From Paracyclopina nana (taxonomy: Eukaryota; Arthropoda; Copepoda; Cyclopoida; Cyclopettidae), in contig JAGUCH010000005.1 of NCBI GenBank assembly GCA_019096065.1, forward strand, positions 5,332,001 through 5,396,000: a stretch of DNA of 64,000 nt. Reading direction: 5' to 3'. This document shows, one piece after another, positions 1 through 12,615 of this stretch. The translations under genes and the position numbers were made by a program. Positions within the stretch are counted from its first letter, which is position 1. Each line of letters opens with the position of its first letter. Under the pieces are notes generated by a model. That model saw only the letters and a program-made list of their open reading frames with translations, was not told the origin of the DNA and did no database searches.

Positions 1-1435
1 GCTTTATTGGGCCTTGAAATGAAGCATTCATTGCACATTGCGTCGGGCTCGTAAAATTTCAAATAAAGAAAATGGCTCGATTTCCTTGGATTATTGCATA
101 TCGAGTCTCATTAAAAAGCACTTGGCTCATTGCTATGCACTCAATTGTACTCAAGGGGAGGAGGGACGAGGAGGAAAAGTAGAAATAAGTGTGACCTCTT
201 CTCACGTTTATGTAAATAAACCAGAGCTGGTGAATTGTTCTCGTGTCAGGCTCACACATATTTTATACGGTTGAGACAACATCTCCAGAAGAAGAGGCGG
301 CAATAAGACAGAGAGGGAAAAGCAGCTTTCTAATAATGGTTTCGATACACTTGTTCATACGTACGTAGCATAAATGTAGAAGGTATGTACTATGTGTATA
401 GGAGGCGTCAGCAGCGGAAATTCTACGGTGCAATATTATACTTTTGTGGCAAGGTCAGCTCGGTGTAGAGTGCTGTGTCTAATCGATTGGCTCTGGATTA
501 CTTGGGCAGGTGCATGGCTTGGCAAAACGACGACGTCGACGTCGACAACAACTGTATATATATTTACTACATAGAGTAGGAGAGAAGCCTGGCTTTTGTG
601 GCCACATTCTAATAAGCACAATGAGAGGAGCATATACCTTGCTTCGACAAACGAGGGCAGCTTATCCCCTGTTATGCTTTGGCACTTTTTAGCCTTGAAA
701 ATATAAAGCTCGTAATTAGCCAAGTGCTCTCACTCTCGATTTTTTCGTAGTTTTACGGTGGTTGTTTTGCGACCAAGTAACTTGTGCAAATTGGCGAGAA
801 AGCAGTTTAGCATCTATGCATTTTGCTCCCAAGGGACCTACTAGGAATCAAAAAGTAAAGTAAAAAAAGGTAGCTGAAATTCTGAAGAACGGTAGGCTCT
901 TTAAGACCAGGAGATGTTGCTATAGAGATGATGATGATGGTGATGATTGGTGGCCGCGGCGTCGAAGAAACGGAAATGCCAATTTGGGAACAAAAACCAG
1001 TGTATAGTGGTAGACTTCTGTGGCGCGCGATTGTAGTGGCAAAAACTGCCTAGTAAGCCTTCATCAAAGGGAATTTGTGTCACGGGGAGCGGCCAGGCTA
1101 AAAGAGACCTTTCAACTAGAACATCATCGCGCGTTATCCTGCACAACATCACACATGTATACATTTCGGCCTTTTAAAAAGTCCCTTTTGGGCTGCTGAC
1201 TGATGGCCTTTATTTCCCAGTGTATGTGCGCGTGGAGAAGAAAAGATATTCAGCAGTACTTGAACCGAAATTCAATTTGCGAGCTGTCTCTCGTCCAGCT
1301 GAAAAGCACCAAGGCAACCACAAAGAAACTCTAAAATATTGGGGCGTGAGAAGCCATGAAAAGGCTGGAAAAGTGGCGGCCATTGTTGTTGCTCCCGAAA
1401 AAACTTCTTCTAAATGCAGACTTTTCTTCTTGCAG
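1..1435. other. Noncoding sequence upstream of the first visible exon
   Basis: No convincing coding exon is visible here. The stretch ends in a 3' splice acceptor (AG at 1434-1435), so at least its right part is an intron of the LRR/FN3 receptor gene that follows. It contains short low-complexity patches, for example GTCGAC repeats around 530-550. Upstream exons of the receptor, with its signal peptide and leucine-rich repeats, must lie left of the window or in an exon I could not recognise. Confidence 0.6.
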
Positions 1436-3686
1436 GCAATCCGCTGATTTGCTCCTGTCAGTCGTACGTGCAAAAGATTTGGCTGAGGCAGCACCGCAAG
1501 TGGTTGGGTACGGAGAAGAGAGGTTCCAAGGTGGGACCACAGTGCACTGAGCCCACTCCCATTCACGACCGCTACTTGCTCACCGTTAAGGACTCGGAGT
1601 TGTGTCCTTTGCCATCCGTCAACAGCCTCCAGTTGAGCAGCATCAAGCCCTACTCATTTTTGCTCACGTGGGACAGCCCTGACACGAACATGACTGGCCT
1701 TAAAGGCTTCATCGTGGCCTACCACAGGCTCGACACCAACGACCAGGTAATAATTCAAATAGCTCAACATCGCACCAGCGATTAACCTCAATTTTGCACC
1801 TCACAAGGTGAAAAAGTTTCGCCTCCCTCCGGCCATTAGGGGGTTCAAAATTGAGCAAGTCCTCGACAGCACCTTGTACCTCGTTTGTGTGGTCACGAGG
1901 GGCAGCTCGTGGAGGGGAACGAGCGTAGTGGACGAGACGGAGAATCGGATCCAAACTTTGCAAGATGAGCAGCCCGGATTGAACAATTACTACGATGACG
2001 AGGAGGAGGAGGACGCCGAGTATGACATCGAGGCTCTGGAGTCCTTGGGCCTTTTGAGGACTGAGCGGAGCAGCACCGATGACAGCGTGGATGTTGTGTA
2101 TGGGGAGGATTACAGCAACGCTCTCTTCGCTGGTCTTCCCGAGTGGATGACGAGCAGCTTTTCCTATGGGAATGGCACCAATCCCACCGAGGATCCCACC
2201 CTCAACTACCCCAGCTCTAATGATACCAACCTCATGGTGCACAAACCAATGATTGTCAACCTGGGCTCGAAGAGCAGCAAGTGCACCGAGATTAAGACGC
2301 CAGTGGATCCGGCCAAGCTGCGATTCATCGATAACAAGCGCATGAGCATCATCATTGGGTGCACGGCGGGCATACTCGTGTTCATTTTTATCATAGCTTC
2401 AATTGTGATGAATCGTGAGGACAAGGACGACGAGGTGGTCGAGGAGGAGTCCTTGGAAGGGGGCTCGCACAAGAGCCCCGGATCGAAGACGAATCGCAGC
2501 GACTCTTTGAGCTTCGCTCCCAAAGCCAACAACCTTGGCCATCATCCTCGGGGAATGTCTCGCAACAACTCGCAGTCTTCCAGCCTGCATAATAATCGCA
2601 TGAGCATCATTGAGCCCAGTTCGGAGGCTGGGCCGCGTGGCCTGCGGAACAACCCGAATTCGGCCTCTTTGAAACGAAGTGGCACATTGTCTCGCCAGCA
2701 AAGTCGTGAAAACCCCCAACAGCAGCAGCTGCAGGTATGTAAAATGAAAACTAGCTTCTGTTTTCAATAGAAAGCAATAAATTATGTACTATATACAGCA
2801 AAGTTCAGCCGAGTATAATACTGCTGCTCTGTAGCTTTCTGTTTGTTCAAGCTCTTCTTACGTCATATCGCAGCAGGCAGAAATGAATGTACAGACTGCC
2901 CTGTAGATCGTTAAAACTTCAAAAGGAGTCTAATCGGAAAAGCGTTGAACTTGCAGGACACTCTGTACTTTTATATTATTGTAATAAACAGTGATTGATG
3001 TAGCTTTCTTTGAATGAGCACGTTTGAAGTACAACTTTGTGATATGTTTTTAGGGCTCTTCTGCTATGCAGAAACAGTATTCATCCAGTGCAGCCGCAGT
3101 TGGAGGTCGTCTGATCAAGCAGAGCTCCACCGAGTCCGGTCCGTCCTCTTCCAATCCGAGGCTGTCAAGGCAGAGCAGCTCCGAGACCACAGGCGGAGGC
3201 GGAGGAGGGCGTGGCATGCCCACCCCAAGAAGGTCGATGGGGGGCGGGGCCGAGCTCAACAGCCACACCTCTTCTCTGCCCAGAAGTGGGACCATGGAGA
3301 AGAGACGAGGAGGAGGAGGCGATTCCGCCATTCCCCTGATTGAGTACAGCCTCGTGGAGGCCGATGGCGGAGGCCACTACTCCACAGTGATGCCTGACGC
3401 TGCCAGAAGTCGAGGTGGCGGAACAGGTGCCAGGCCCAAAGTGAGCGTTAGTGATAATCGACGATCCACGTATGATCATGCCAATCACGTCAATAGTGGT
3501 GGTGGCAGTGGTGGAGGTCGCATGGGAAATCATGTGGATTCCGAGGCCGCCGAGGCCGAGGAGAGCATGGACTATTACCCTGACACCACTGCCACGACGA
3601 CCAGGACGAGTGCCAGTGCTGCCACGATCGTGAGGAACAATAACCAGAGGTCATACGTGAAGTACAACTCATTTGCCAACTATTAA
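1436..3686 (+). CDS. LRR/FN3 single-pass membrane receptor, C-terminal part
   Basis: Partial gene, three exons: 1436-1746, 1808-2734 and 3054-3686, all GT-AG and in phase; the stop is TAA at 3684-3686. The first exon opens with GNPLICSC, the start of a leucine-rich-repeat C-terminal cap, with further cysteines about 25 and 42 residues on. An FN3-like module follows (VNSLQLSSIKPYSFLLTWDS). After it come an acidic, probably disordered stalk, a transmembrane helix (MSIIIGCTAGILVFIFIIAS, about nt 2341-2400) and a long cytoplasmic tail rich in Ser, Gly, Arg and Gln that ends SFANY. LRR-cap plus FN3 plus TM is the plan of neuronal adhesion receptors of the LRFN/ELFN/LRIT kind; I cannot assign an ortholog. 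The 61-nt first intron is typical of this locus. The protein is incomplete only because the 5' exons are missing from view. Confidence 0.8.
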
Positions 3687-4700
3687 TTTCGTCATCATAC
3701 TGCTAATCTTTAGATCAATTGCGCCTAGAGAAGTTATGCTCCAACATAAGCTACGTAATGCTCTACACTAATCTAATTGTTATGTTGTGAAGAAAGCTGT
3801 AAATACTACGACGAGACGTGACGAGTTCTCCTTTTATAGTATCTCAGCCATTTCCAGATTTTGACAGCCATATATGGCAGATAGCTATTGCCTTTTTCTA
3901 TTAGAAGAAGGCTCTTTTCTTCCCTCCGCAGCAGTGTAGCATAGGTTGGCTGCTCCTTTATGTTTCAATGCTACGTTGCTTGGCATGATCATCAAAGGAA
4001 AGTTGAGAGGAGCAACCAAGAGGCCTACTACAAGCTTCCTGCTCAATCTGCCACTTCGAGCTTTCACCGGCTTCAGAGATAGGTTTCTTCCAATGAGGAA
4101 AAGAAACGACGGAGCTTTTATGAATGACCAGCTATTTTTAGCATACCTGCTAAAGATATACATTGTATGTAGTATATCGAGGCCACGGAAAGAATTTTCT
4201 GGTTTGTTGAGGCCATGCTATCAGACCATATGCACCTGCACATTTACTCTGTACTGCACGATAGAAAAGCCCTTGGGTATTCATCATTGGTCGTCCTCGT
4301 CTCACTGCAGCCAGCAAAGAAGAAGGAACGATGCTCAGGGTAAATATCTGATGACAAGCTTTATGCTATTCAGTAAATGCGTTTAGCTGATGCTTAGGGG
4401 AAATAGAAACTTGAGGTTTAGCAAAAGCTTGCACTTTTCACGTTAGCTTTTCCTGATTAATCTCTGAAGATGAAAAGAGGCTCATAGCAGTTTCTAATCC
4501 AATCTCACATTGATGAGTGGTGGTAGTTGGTGGTGGCAAGAGTGAGGGTTTTATTTATGCATTGCCATCAAACTTTTCGAAATAGCGAGACTACTCGCGG
4601 ACGAGGAGGGTAGATATTATTGGAAACCAATTCAGTGCAGGTTTACAGCTCTATATTGTTCTACACTAGCTTTATACCAGCTACGAAGCTGGCAAACAAT
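3687..4700. other. Intergenic, convergent gene ends
   Basis: This kilobase separates the stop of the receptor gene (+) from the stop of regucalcin (-). It should hold both 3' UTRs. I see no further gene or structured element in it. Confidence 0.5.
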
Positions 4701-7700
4701 TTATGATCCTCGCATTGGGTCGAAGCTCCTGCCAGGCAAACCCTGAGCCCCTGTGCCCCTGACAACGAAGAGCTTGCCCCCGTGCTCTGACTTGTCATCC
4801 ATACAACTGGTGACGTACAGATCCTTCAGATCACTCCCACCAAAAGCCAAGGAAGTGACATTGGGCGCGAGACCTTCGAAACTTACGGTTGACACCACTT
4901 TTCCAGCCTCTGGATCAATTCTGACGACCTGGGAGCAAAAAGGCATAAATTACTTCAGTAGTACAGTAGTAGTAGTACATTTTTGAGCTGAAACATTTGG
5001 TGAGCCTGTGAAAGCAGCTCAGAGATCCCAGTAAATTGAGAATGATGGTCTGCCGTGTCACAAGCTTTTGCCAGGGGAATCACATAATTACTAATCCTAA
5101 TGAGCTAAGATGGGGCAATGAGAGGAGAGACCAAGAAGAGGCCTCCTTTTGGCAAACATCAGGTTCGTTGGGACATGGCATTGCGTGCCATTGGGCTGCG
5201 GCGAGCCTCTCTTTGGTAGTAATATATCTGCTGGCAGTTGAAGCTCTTCACTCTCCATCTAAATGAGCTTGTTACCTTCCTTCCTGACTACATAAAGAGG
5301 AGATGTTTATCTGCTTGTGTCTGGATGGGGACGAAGCTACTTCCACTGCTGGTATAATCGATTGCGAATAACACTTGCGCGCGAGTCTCAGCATTATCTT
5401 GATTTCGCCTCCTACAGCCAAGGCGCTTTAAAAATAGGATAAAAAGGGTTTTCACGGTAGGCAGACCAGAAACATTTTCTCCTCCAGACCTGCTGCTTTA
5501 GACGACTCTGCTGGCTGGCTGTAGCAGCTAGCTGCGAGGATGATGATAAAACCAGATATATAGTACTTTGGCAAAATGCAGCCAAAGCCCCAAAACATTG
5601 CCAGCTTTGGCCCCTTTCTTTTTTAAAAAGAGACTAACATGCCCCCTTGCACCTTTCACACTGTGGCACTATAAGGATTAAAATCCCCTTTTTTTGATGA
5701 GAAGACCGGTAAATAAATGGGCGGCTCATGCATGAAAAGCCTTATTTTTTAACAGTCCCTTGGGAGTTTTGCCCCCAAACCGCCCAAGCATTATGGTATA
5801 TGTTGGTCAAGCTGCTTTTTTGCATGGCAATGCACGCATACACAGCTCTCCACATATACTATGCGATAAACCACGAAACTGAGGCTACAACGCAAACAAT
5901 CTGAGAAAGATGCAAATCACGAGGAGCCTTGCTTTCTTGACTATGGAAAAGAATAATGAAAGAGGCTCATCTGCATCGCCAACACTCACACATCCAGTGG
6001 TGGTACAGCAATATGTACTGACTATTGGCAACAACTGGCTACATAAGAGGACGAACGAAGAAAGCCACTACAGTGAGCAGCAGTAGTAGCTCGGGCTGAC
6101 GAAATTTCCGCCCCATGAATTCGTAATTGCAAAAACTTTTTTTAGCCAGTTTCTTCTGCATGTGGGTTGTGCATAATGAGAATAGCAAAGCAAGCAATGT
6201 ATGGCGAGGCATGCCAGTTAAATTGAATTTTTTAGACAAGTGCTCGGCCACCAAGCCAGCCAGCTCTCTTGTCGTCGTTGCCATTGTACTATGCAGTGAT
6301 AATTTCCTTTGCATGCTGAAAATGGGCCTATAAAGCTGGAATTTTGGGGCTTCATGTGCAGCCAGCTAATTCTGGCAGAAACAACTACACCTGAGGGAAA
6401 TGAATTCGACTCTTTTCCATTCATACCACCTAGCACTCTAGCCCATAACTCTAAAGAAGGAAAACTTGCCCTTTTGCTCCTAATACCAACTCTGGATTTA
6501 CTCACTGACGTTGATAGCAAAGGATTTCTCGAAAAAGGATATGCAATATCACTTACGAGTCCAGAGCCAAACATGGCTACCCACAAGTGCCCTTCAGCGT
6601 CGATGGTCATACCGTCGGGAAAGCCTTCCACACCGCAAGCCTTGAAGTCCAAGAGGTCTCGTCGATTGGATAATTGCCCAGTGCTGCCATCAAAGTCGAA
6701 GGCCTCGATTTTGAACTTGAGAGAGTCGATGTAGTAGAATGTCTTGCCGTCCAGCGACCACTCGAGTCCGTTAGACAGATCGACGTCTGCGAATTTGTGC
6801 TGAACAAAAGCCTCCTTGTCGTCCATGGCATTCTGCACGAAACTGTACACAGAGCCTTGACCAGGCTTGGTCACCTTGCCAGGCGCAGCCTCCCATCCCA
6901 TGGAGCCTATAAAAGAAATTCATGGCACTAAAAAGAAAGCTACGGCTGTACTGCCAGACGCGAGTATACTATATATACTATAGTTGTGTGTTCAGGGTGC
7001 GGGCCGAAATTTGAGCTCGAGCTGTCTATTTTAAAAAGTGTGCTAATTATGAAAAAGGCCAATCTTTGCAATTTAATTTGAAAGCGAACTGGAATGAGGC
7101 CATTTTAAATGATAATGAAAAAAGATGCCTTTGAATTGGTATTTGTCTCCGTAATAGCCTAATAAACTAAATAATTTGAGTTTTGTGAAAGATACTTTCA
7201 AAATTCTGATGCAGCTCATATTCGGGTCTGTACCCTGTATTTAGGTTTTTAGCAAAATAAGCAACTTGGAAAGAGCTGACAGGATACTCACCGGCCCATA
7301 GACGTCCTTGAGGGTCACACTTCCCATCATTAAGACGGTTCAACTCCAAGTCCAAGTCCACCTTGGCCATCACGACCACCCAATGCTTGGGCATGGCCCC
7401 ATCCTCCTCACGTTCCTGACTGATATCCCAGTGGAGCCTGCACAAGCTGCGATGCCTTCCAATCATAAATTCCTTGCCGTCCTTGTCCTTGATTGGCACA
7501 ATGAAGCTCACGGGGTCGTGGCCATACACCTGCGCGATGGTGCAAAATACAATTTTTGGCCTTTATGGGAAAGAGGATGCTGCTGACTCAGTCTAACTTA
7601 ATTAAGGCTTGTTGTTGCGCCAACAACCACTCAGGGTTGTAGCGGCAGCAGCAAAAGCAGCCTGAGAGAATGCTATATGCACCATATATAACCAGTCTAC

Positions 7701-8469
7701 TACCATGATGGCCTTTAAAATTCTGAGGTAGATTTATAGCGACATTAACTTGGGCCCTAATGGTCTTCGACCGTAAATTTATGGCTATATTTTACCACAG
7801 TGGTCAACTTGCTGCCTCCCAATATACTATAAGCCCTTGGTTCTTGTCCCATATCCTTATTTGATGATAATGATAATGTAATAATGCTTAACCGATGGAA
7901 TTCACAATTGAATCTCGCTTTTTGGGTGGCTCTCTCGCCGTGGTACAGTGCATATCATATAAATGCCGCAGTGTACCACTACTGTATATGGTATAACGAC
8001 GAAAAGTTGCTTAAATATGGATAGGGTGACAGCATGATAGAGAGCCCACTGCTGTACACTATCTGTAGCAGTATCATCAGGCTGCAAGAGGATGAGCATA
8101 CTCTCCGCTTCTGCAAGCAAGGAATTAAAATTTTAGCCACGTTCTCCTTATCTTAGCCCTTTATCCACACGCGCATTGTGAGTGTCGCAGTCTACTCCTA
8201 TGCTCGCCGGCCAAAGAACGAACAAAGTTGATGGCACTGTCGCAATGACTGGCTCACCATTCAAATTGGCTCAAAAATTGAGTAGCTTGGCATGGAGCGA
8301 GACTCACGGTAGCGTAGCTGCAGATTTTGGTAGCGGGGTCGTACCGCAACACCCGCCCTTGTTGGATGTCCACGTAGTACAGCACTTGCTCCTCGGAGCT
8401 CCAATGAGGCCCTTCGCTCAGCTTGCACCGAATGGCATCCTCGATGACCTCTATCGAAGGAGCGGACAT
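4701..8469 (-). CDS. Regucalcin / SMP-30 family lactonase
   Basis: Four exons on the minus strand: 8308-8469, 7292-7529, 6557-6906 and 4701-4928, giving about 325 residues (human regucalcin 299). All junctions are GT-AG and in phase. The SMP-30/gluconolactonase six-bladed propeller is clear. The three metal ligands of the family are present: Glu in LSEGPHW, Asn in SNGLEWSLD and Asp in FPDGMTIDAEG. The substrate-site segment RLNDGKCDPQGRLWAG is also present. The family binds a divalent cation and hydrolyses sugar lactones; a calcium-handling role is also described in vertebrates. The C-terminus extends the usual end by several residues (GRSFDPMRGS). Intron 3 (4929-6556) is unusually long for this window and I see nothing in it. 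The start MSAPSIEVIEDAIRCKLSEGP aligns with the usual family N-terminus. Confidence 0.93.
7940..7979. repeat. Short hairpin in regucalcin intron 1
   Basis: Arms GTGGTACAGTGC (7940-7951) and GCAGTGTACCAC (7968-7979) pair over 12 positions with one mismatch around a 16-nt loop. It is too short for a typical miRNA precursor and no function is claimed. Confidence 0.4.
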
Positions 8470-10011
8470 TTTTCCACCGACTCAAGCGCAATATATGAAA
8501 CCTGATTTTACAGCTGCCGCACTACTACTGTAAGTCTGCACTTGGAGTAGGGCTGCCCTGCGATTGCGGCCGACTGTGTGTACGAGCTGCTACTTAACTC
8601 ATGTGCTGAGAAGTTGAACGGCTCATTTTCCCCCACCGACAACTACGCTGAAGTACGTTGCTATCCTGGACAGAGGAAAAGCTCGGGAAAATACTTATAA
8701 TGCAGAATGTACCCATGCAAGCTGGCATAATCCCACATATAGTACAGTATATGAAGTCGTCACGTCCAGCTGGAGGAAATATGATTTTTGTGACAAACAT
8801 ATACACTGCTAGCAATATGGCAAGGCCATGGGAGATGATAGCGGCCCGACCACGTCGTTTGGCCGTGTTTATTGTGGAAGCCTTTGGTGCCATTGCATGC
8901 TCCCCCTTGGCCCCTCGCGCATTTAGTTTCATGACCCATGAGAATTGAGATCATATGTTTGTGCCTCCTTGCTTTTTTGCCTCTCCTCCCGAGCGCGCAC
9001 GTGTTATTAATGTTTTGCAAAAGGCTTCGCGATGAATTGGCCAAGCGGGATGCATCAGCGATGCAATGCAAGCATAAGGCTACCAATTGGCCAGCTGCGA
9101 AAGGGCTAAGTGGAAAATGGCTTTTCTCCAGATGATGGAGTCGGACCCTTGGATTTTTGTGACGTATCGTAAATAGGCGAGAAAAGGCTCGCGTGAGCTG
9201 GCTGCAGATTGATGACGCCAGGCTGACAAGATTTACGCGCTCTGGAACTGGAGGAAGGGACAAAAAGAGTTGATAGCGGTCGCTAACTCGACGGTCCATC
9301 GAGGAGTAAAAAAGCCCCCTTTTTACCCCTAATGCATGCCCGCACCTCGATCGAGCAGGATTCCACCTAAGCCTCTCCATTTTTCCGCCGTTCCTCGCCG
9401 TAAGGCTGGCGTTTTGTCATTCTGGATGGAACCAGGTGACAAAATGCTGGAGGGATTTTGAGCCTTCGAACGAGCCGCTCGCTTGAGCACAGCACCAAAA
9501 TAGAAGGAGGCAAAGGAGCAAGGCAAGTGTTATTTTCTTCTCTAAGACGAAGTCGGCGCCATCTGGCGGACAAAGCGAGACTCTCGCGTGATGCTCATAA
9601 AGGTCGGCACAGTCCGCCGTCAGCGTTGCCAGCGCGGCGTTGAACGAGATTCTTAAAAGCTGCAATCAACGCATTTACTTTTAGGTTCAACGTTTGAAAT
9701 AGCGAATAAGATGAAAACAACGCCACGTGGTCAAGCTTCCGATTAAATTTTCCGCGAATTCGCATCGCGTTACACGCGCGGAAAAATCGCGAAATCAGCT
9801 GACTTGGCGTTTTTCGCAAGACTCGTCTGGCTTTTTTCCCTCGCCGTCTCCGATAGGCATTTAATATTGCTACTACAGCTGCTGCTGAGGCTTGTTCAAG
9901 GAACAGGCAACCTCAGTCACGGCCTCCGACCGTCATTTCTGTCTTCTCGTGACTTCGTGGCCGAAATAGCGTGATTTCCCGTCGGCGACCCGACTAGCTC
10001 CTGTCCAAACG
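8470..10011. other. Intergenic region between divergent genes
   Basis: Shared upstream region of regucalcin (-) and the cyclophilin-like gene (+). No coding exon is recognisable. It becomes GC-richer toward 10 kb, as expected near the promoter and 5' UTR of the downstream gene, and contains a CTCF-like motif at 9556-9569. Confidence 0.5.
9556..9569. promoter_or_regulatory. CTCF-like motif
   Basis: GCGCCATCTGGCGG matches 13 of 14 positions of the reverse complement of the bilaterian CTCF core (CCACYAGRKGGCRS). It lies about 450 bp upstream of the cyclophilin-like start, in a divergent intergenic region, which is a plausible place for an insulator site. It is a single motif match and unproven. 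Confidence 0.4.
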
Positions 10012-11712
10012 ATGACCGTGGCCGAGACGATTGCGGCCTCGTCGCTTGGATCAGCACCCGCCAATGCAGGTACTGGAGCCTCTTCCGTACCGGGCGAGCC
10101 GGTGATGGCCAACGATAACCGAAACAAGGCCGGTAGTGGCGAGGCGACCAACCCCAGCGTCATCGGACCCTCCATGGGAGTCGTGACGGCCAAGATCGGC
10201 CAGGAGCTCATCACCTCGCTCCATCTGATCAAGGATATCCGCCGCCTGGAGAAATACCAACGCGACTTCTTTCTCAAAGTACGTAGCGTTATCGGCTTTT
10301 TTAGCCCATCGCGATTTAACGATTTTTTTAAATTTTTTTTTGTGTTTAGGTAAAAGAGTCGTTGAGCCACGTGCAAATCCTGCTCGACCATCAGCTCATG
10401 GACATGGCTTGGTCGGACAACCTGATCGATTGCGAAGAGAACTTGCTGAAGGTATCCAACCACTTGCAGCACACCTCAGGAGCGAGTGTGCCCACCACGC
10501 AGCAGATGGCCGAGTTGTACGGGATCCTGTTGCATGATCGGGAGAAGCTGAGCCATAGGTTCCAAGAGCTCTCGGTCAAGAGCTCTCTGAGTGAGTTTGT
10601 CGTCAACTCGAGGCAGCTGTTGGACATCAACGCCGTCCGCATCGCGGCGGAGGCCATACTTAAGAACGAGAAACCGATCCCGGCGCAAGGAGATCATTCG
10701 AGTAAGTGACCTTGAGCTGAAATCCAATCATGTTAATGACGTTCGAAAATATTTAGTTCCGGTTGACCATACATTCTTCTTGGCCAACTTCTGCACGGCA
10801 AGCCTTGCCAGCTCGACCATGGCCTCTTTCTTGCCGGTGAAACATCAGCATCAACAGCAGCAGCAGCAGTTGCAGCATCAACACCAGCAACTGCAGCAGC
10901 ACCAGCCACCTCCTCAACAACAACAACAATCTAGCTATCCGAGGTACGACAACAAGAAGCTGAACGGAGGCTTGGTGAGCAGCAACGGGAATCCGCAGCA
11001 GCAACTGACTATTGACGTGAGGCCTGGCAAATCACGAACGCAGCAACAGCAGCCTCAGGATCTGAACGGCATTGGCATTTCCAACGTCTTGGCCTCGGGA
11101 GGTGTGGACTTTGGCGGAATCTACGTTGGAGGAGACGGCAATGAGGTTCTCGACAAGTACCTCGGCTCTGTTGTTGCGCCAGGGGCAAGAGTGCCTCCAC
11201 CCTCCGATTTGTCGAATGGCATGTATGGGCAGCATGAGTTGGTGGCGGCCATCTCCCAAATCACAGCTGACCATCCTCAAACTGCCACAGCTCAACAGTC
11301 CTCGGTGAATAAAGCGTTTAGCAAGGCCAAGAAGCTTTGGCCTGAGAGCGGAGCCTCCAGTGGCGGAGGCAGTGGAAAGGCGGATGTGGATACTTCACCC
11401 AGAGGATTTGGACGACAGCCCTCTGGTCCTTCTGGAAGGCCTGGAAGGTACAACAGTGGCAGCCAGGCCTGCGATCTCGGCCTGAATGACGGCGCGTCAG
11501 ACTCGCTATCGTCCAACTCCGAGGACGTGACGGTGACGTCATCCTCTGGAGTCGCTGGCTCAGTGACCATGACTGCTGGAGAAATAGGAGACAACGGAAA
11601 GCCTTTGTCCTTTGCCCGAATTGCTAGTTTGAATCTCGAGAAGCAAGCTGTTGTGCCTAGGCCTCAGAGCAAGCTAAGTGCACCTGCACCGCAGTCTCTG
11701 CAACAGCAACAA

Positions 11713-11744
<32 letters not shown>

Positions 11745-12615
11745 ACAGCAGCAGATTGCTAATTCGGTTGGCTCAGGTGTGGCATCATCAACTGCTGACT
11801 CTCTCGGCCATTCCACGTCATCCTCAATCACCGCGGGAATGATGATGTCTGCGGCGGCGGCAGTGATGTCCAACAACCCCTCGTTGGCTGCTATGGCCTC
11901 AATGTCGGTGGCGGAGGCTGCCGCAGTGGCTGCAGCCACACAAGGCATGGGGGGCATTGGACCGTATCCGAACCATGCTATGGCTGCCGCTACTGCTGCA
12001 ATGGCCGCTCAGATGCCAATCATACAATTGCCGCCCTCGAACAATCCAAGGTTCTTCTTCGACATTGCCATGGACGGACGAAGGCTGGGCCGGGCCATAA
12101 TTGAGGTCCAGGCCTCTTTGGCCCCAAAAATGGCGCAAAATTTCCACCTCTTGGCCACGAGTGAGAAGGGATTTGGCTACCGAGGCTGCCATTTCTTTCA
12201 AGCTTGGCGAAACGAGTCCGTCATTTGCGGTGACTGGGAGCATAACTCTGGACGTGGAGGCCGCGCAGCTCTCGACGAGAGTCCTCTTTTTACGCCCGAT
12301 GAAACGAAACTCCCCTGCGTTCGAGGGGCTGTCGGGATGAGACGAATGTCCAAAAAGCATTCTAGCCTAAATCAGGTATGTACAAGAAGTGCTACAACGG
12401 TTTTTTTGTGGATATCGCGTCTAATGATGATTCTATTTTAGGTGGCGTCTCAATTCCGGGTCATATTGGCAAATATGAATACCCAATTCACTGGTATATT
12501 CGGGCATGTTGTTTCGGGCATCGAGGCTCTGGATAAAGTGGCTGACATCGGCGGCGAAGGAGGTCGCCCCGAGAAAATTGCTCTTGTGACCCATTGCGGG
12601 ATCTACAAAGGCTAA
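10012..12615 (+). CDS. PolyQ protein with C-terminal cyclophilin-like domain
   Basis: Four exons: 10012-10278, 10350-10701, 10757-12375 and 12442-12615, about 803 residues, all junctions in phase. The N-terminal 200 residues are helical and look conserved (LIKDIRRLEKYQRDFFLK, then a possible coiled coil). The centre is low complexity: His/Gln-rich near nt 10844-10930, 18 consecutive Gln at 11701-11754, Ala/Met-rich after that. The last 170 residues form a cyclophilin-type fold beginning NPRFFFDIAMDGRRLGRAII and ending THCGIYKG. The active-site stretch reads FFQAWRNESVICGDW where cyclophilin A has FHRIIPGFMCQGGDF, so the catalytic Arg is a Gln and the Trp near the pocket is a Phe. Proline isomerase activity is therefore unlikely; a binding role is more plausible. 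I do not recognise an ortholog with confidence. Confidence 0.85.
11701..11754 (+). repeat. CAG/CAA tract encoding 18 Gln
   Basis: Mixed CAG and CAA codons give 18 consecutive glutamines within exon 3 of the cyclophilin-like gene. The interruptions by CAA should limit length instability compared with a pure CAG run. Confidence 0.95.

Noticed and set aside
2896-2910. CTGCCCTGTAGATCG resembles the miR-10 seed region
   Set aside because: Only part of the mature sequence matches and no opposing arm forms a precursor hairpin; it lies in an intron of the receptor gene.
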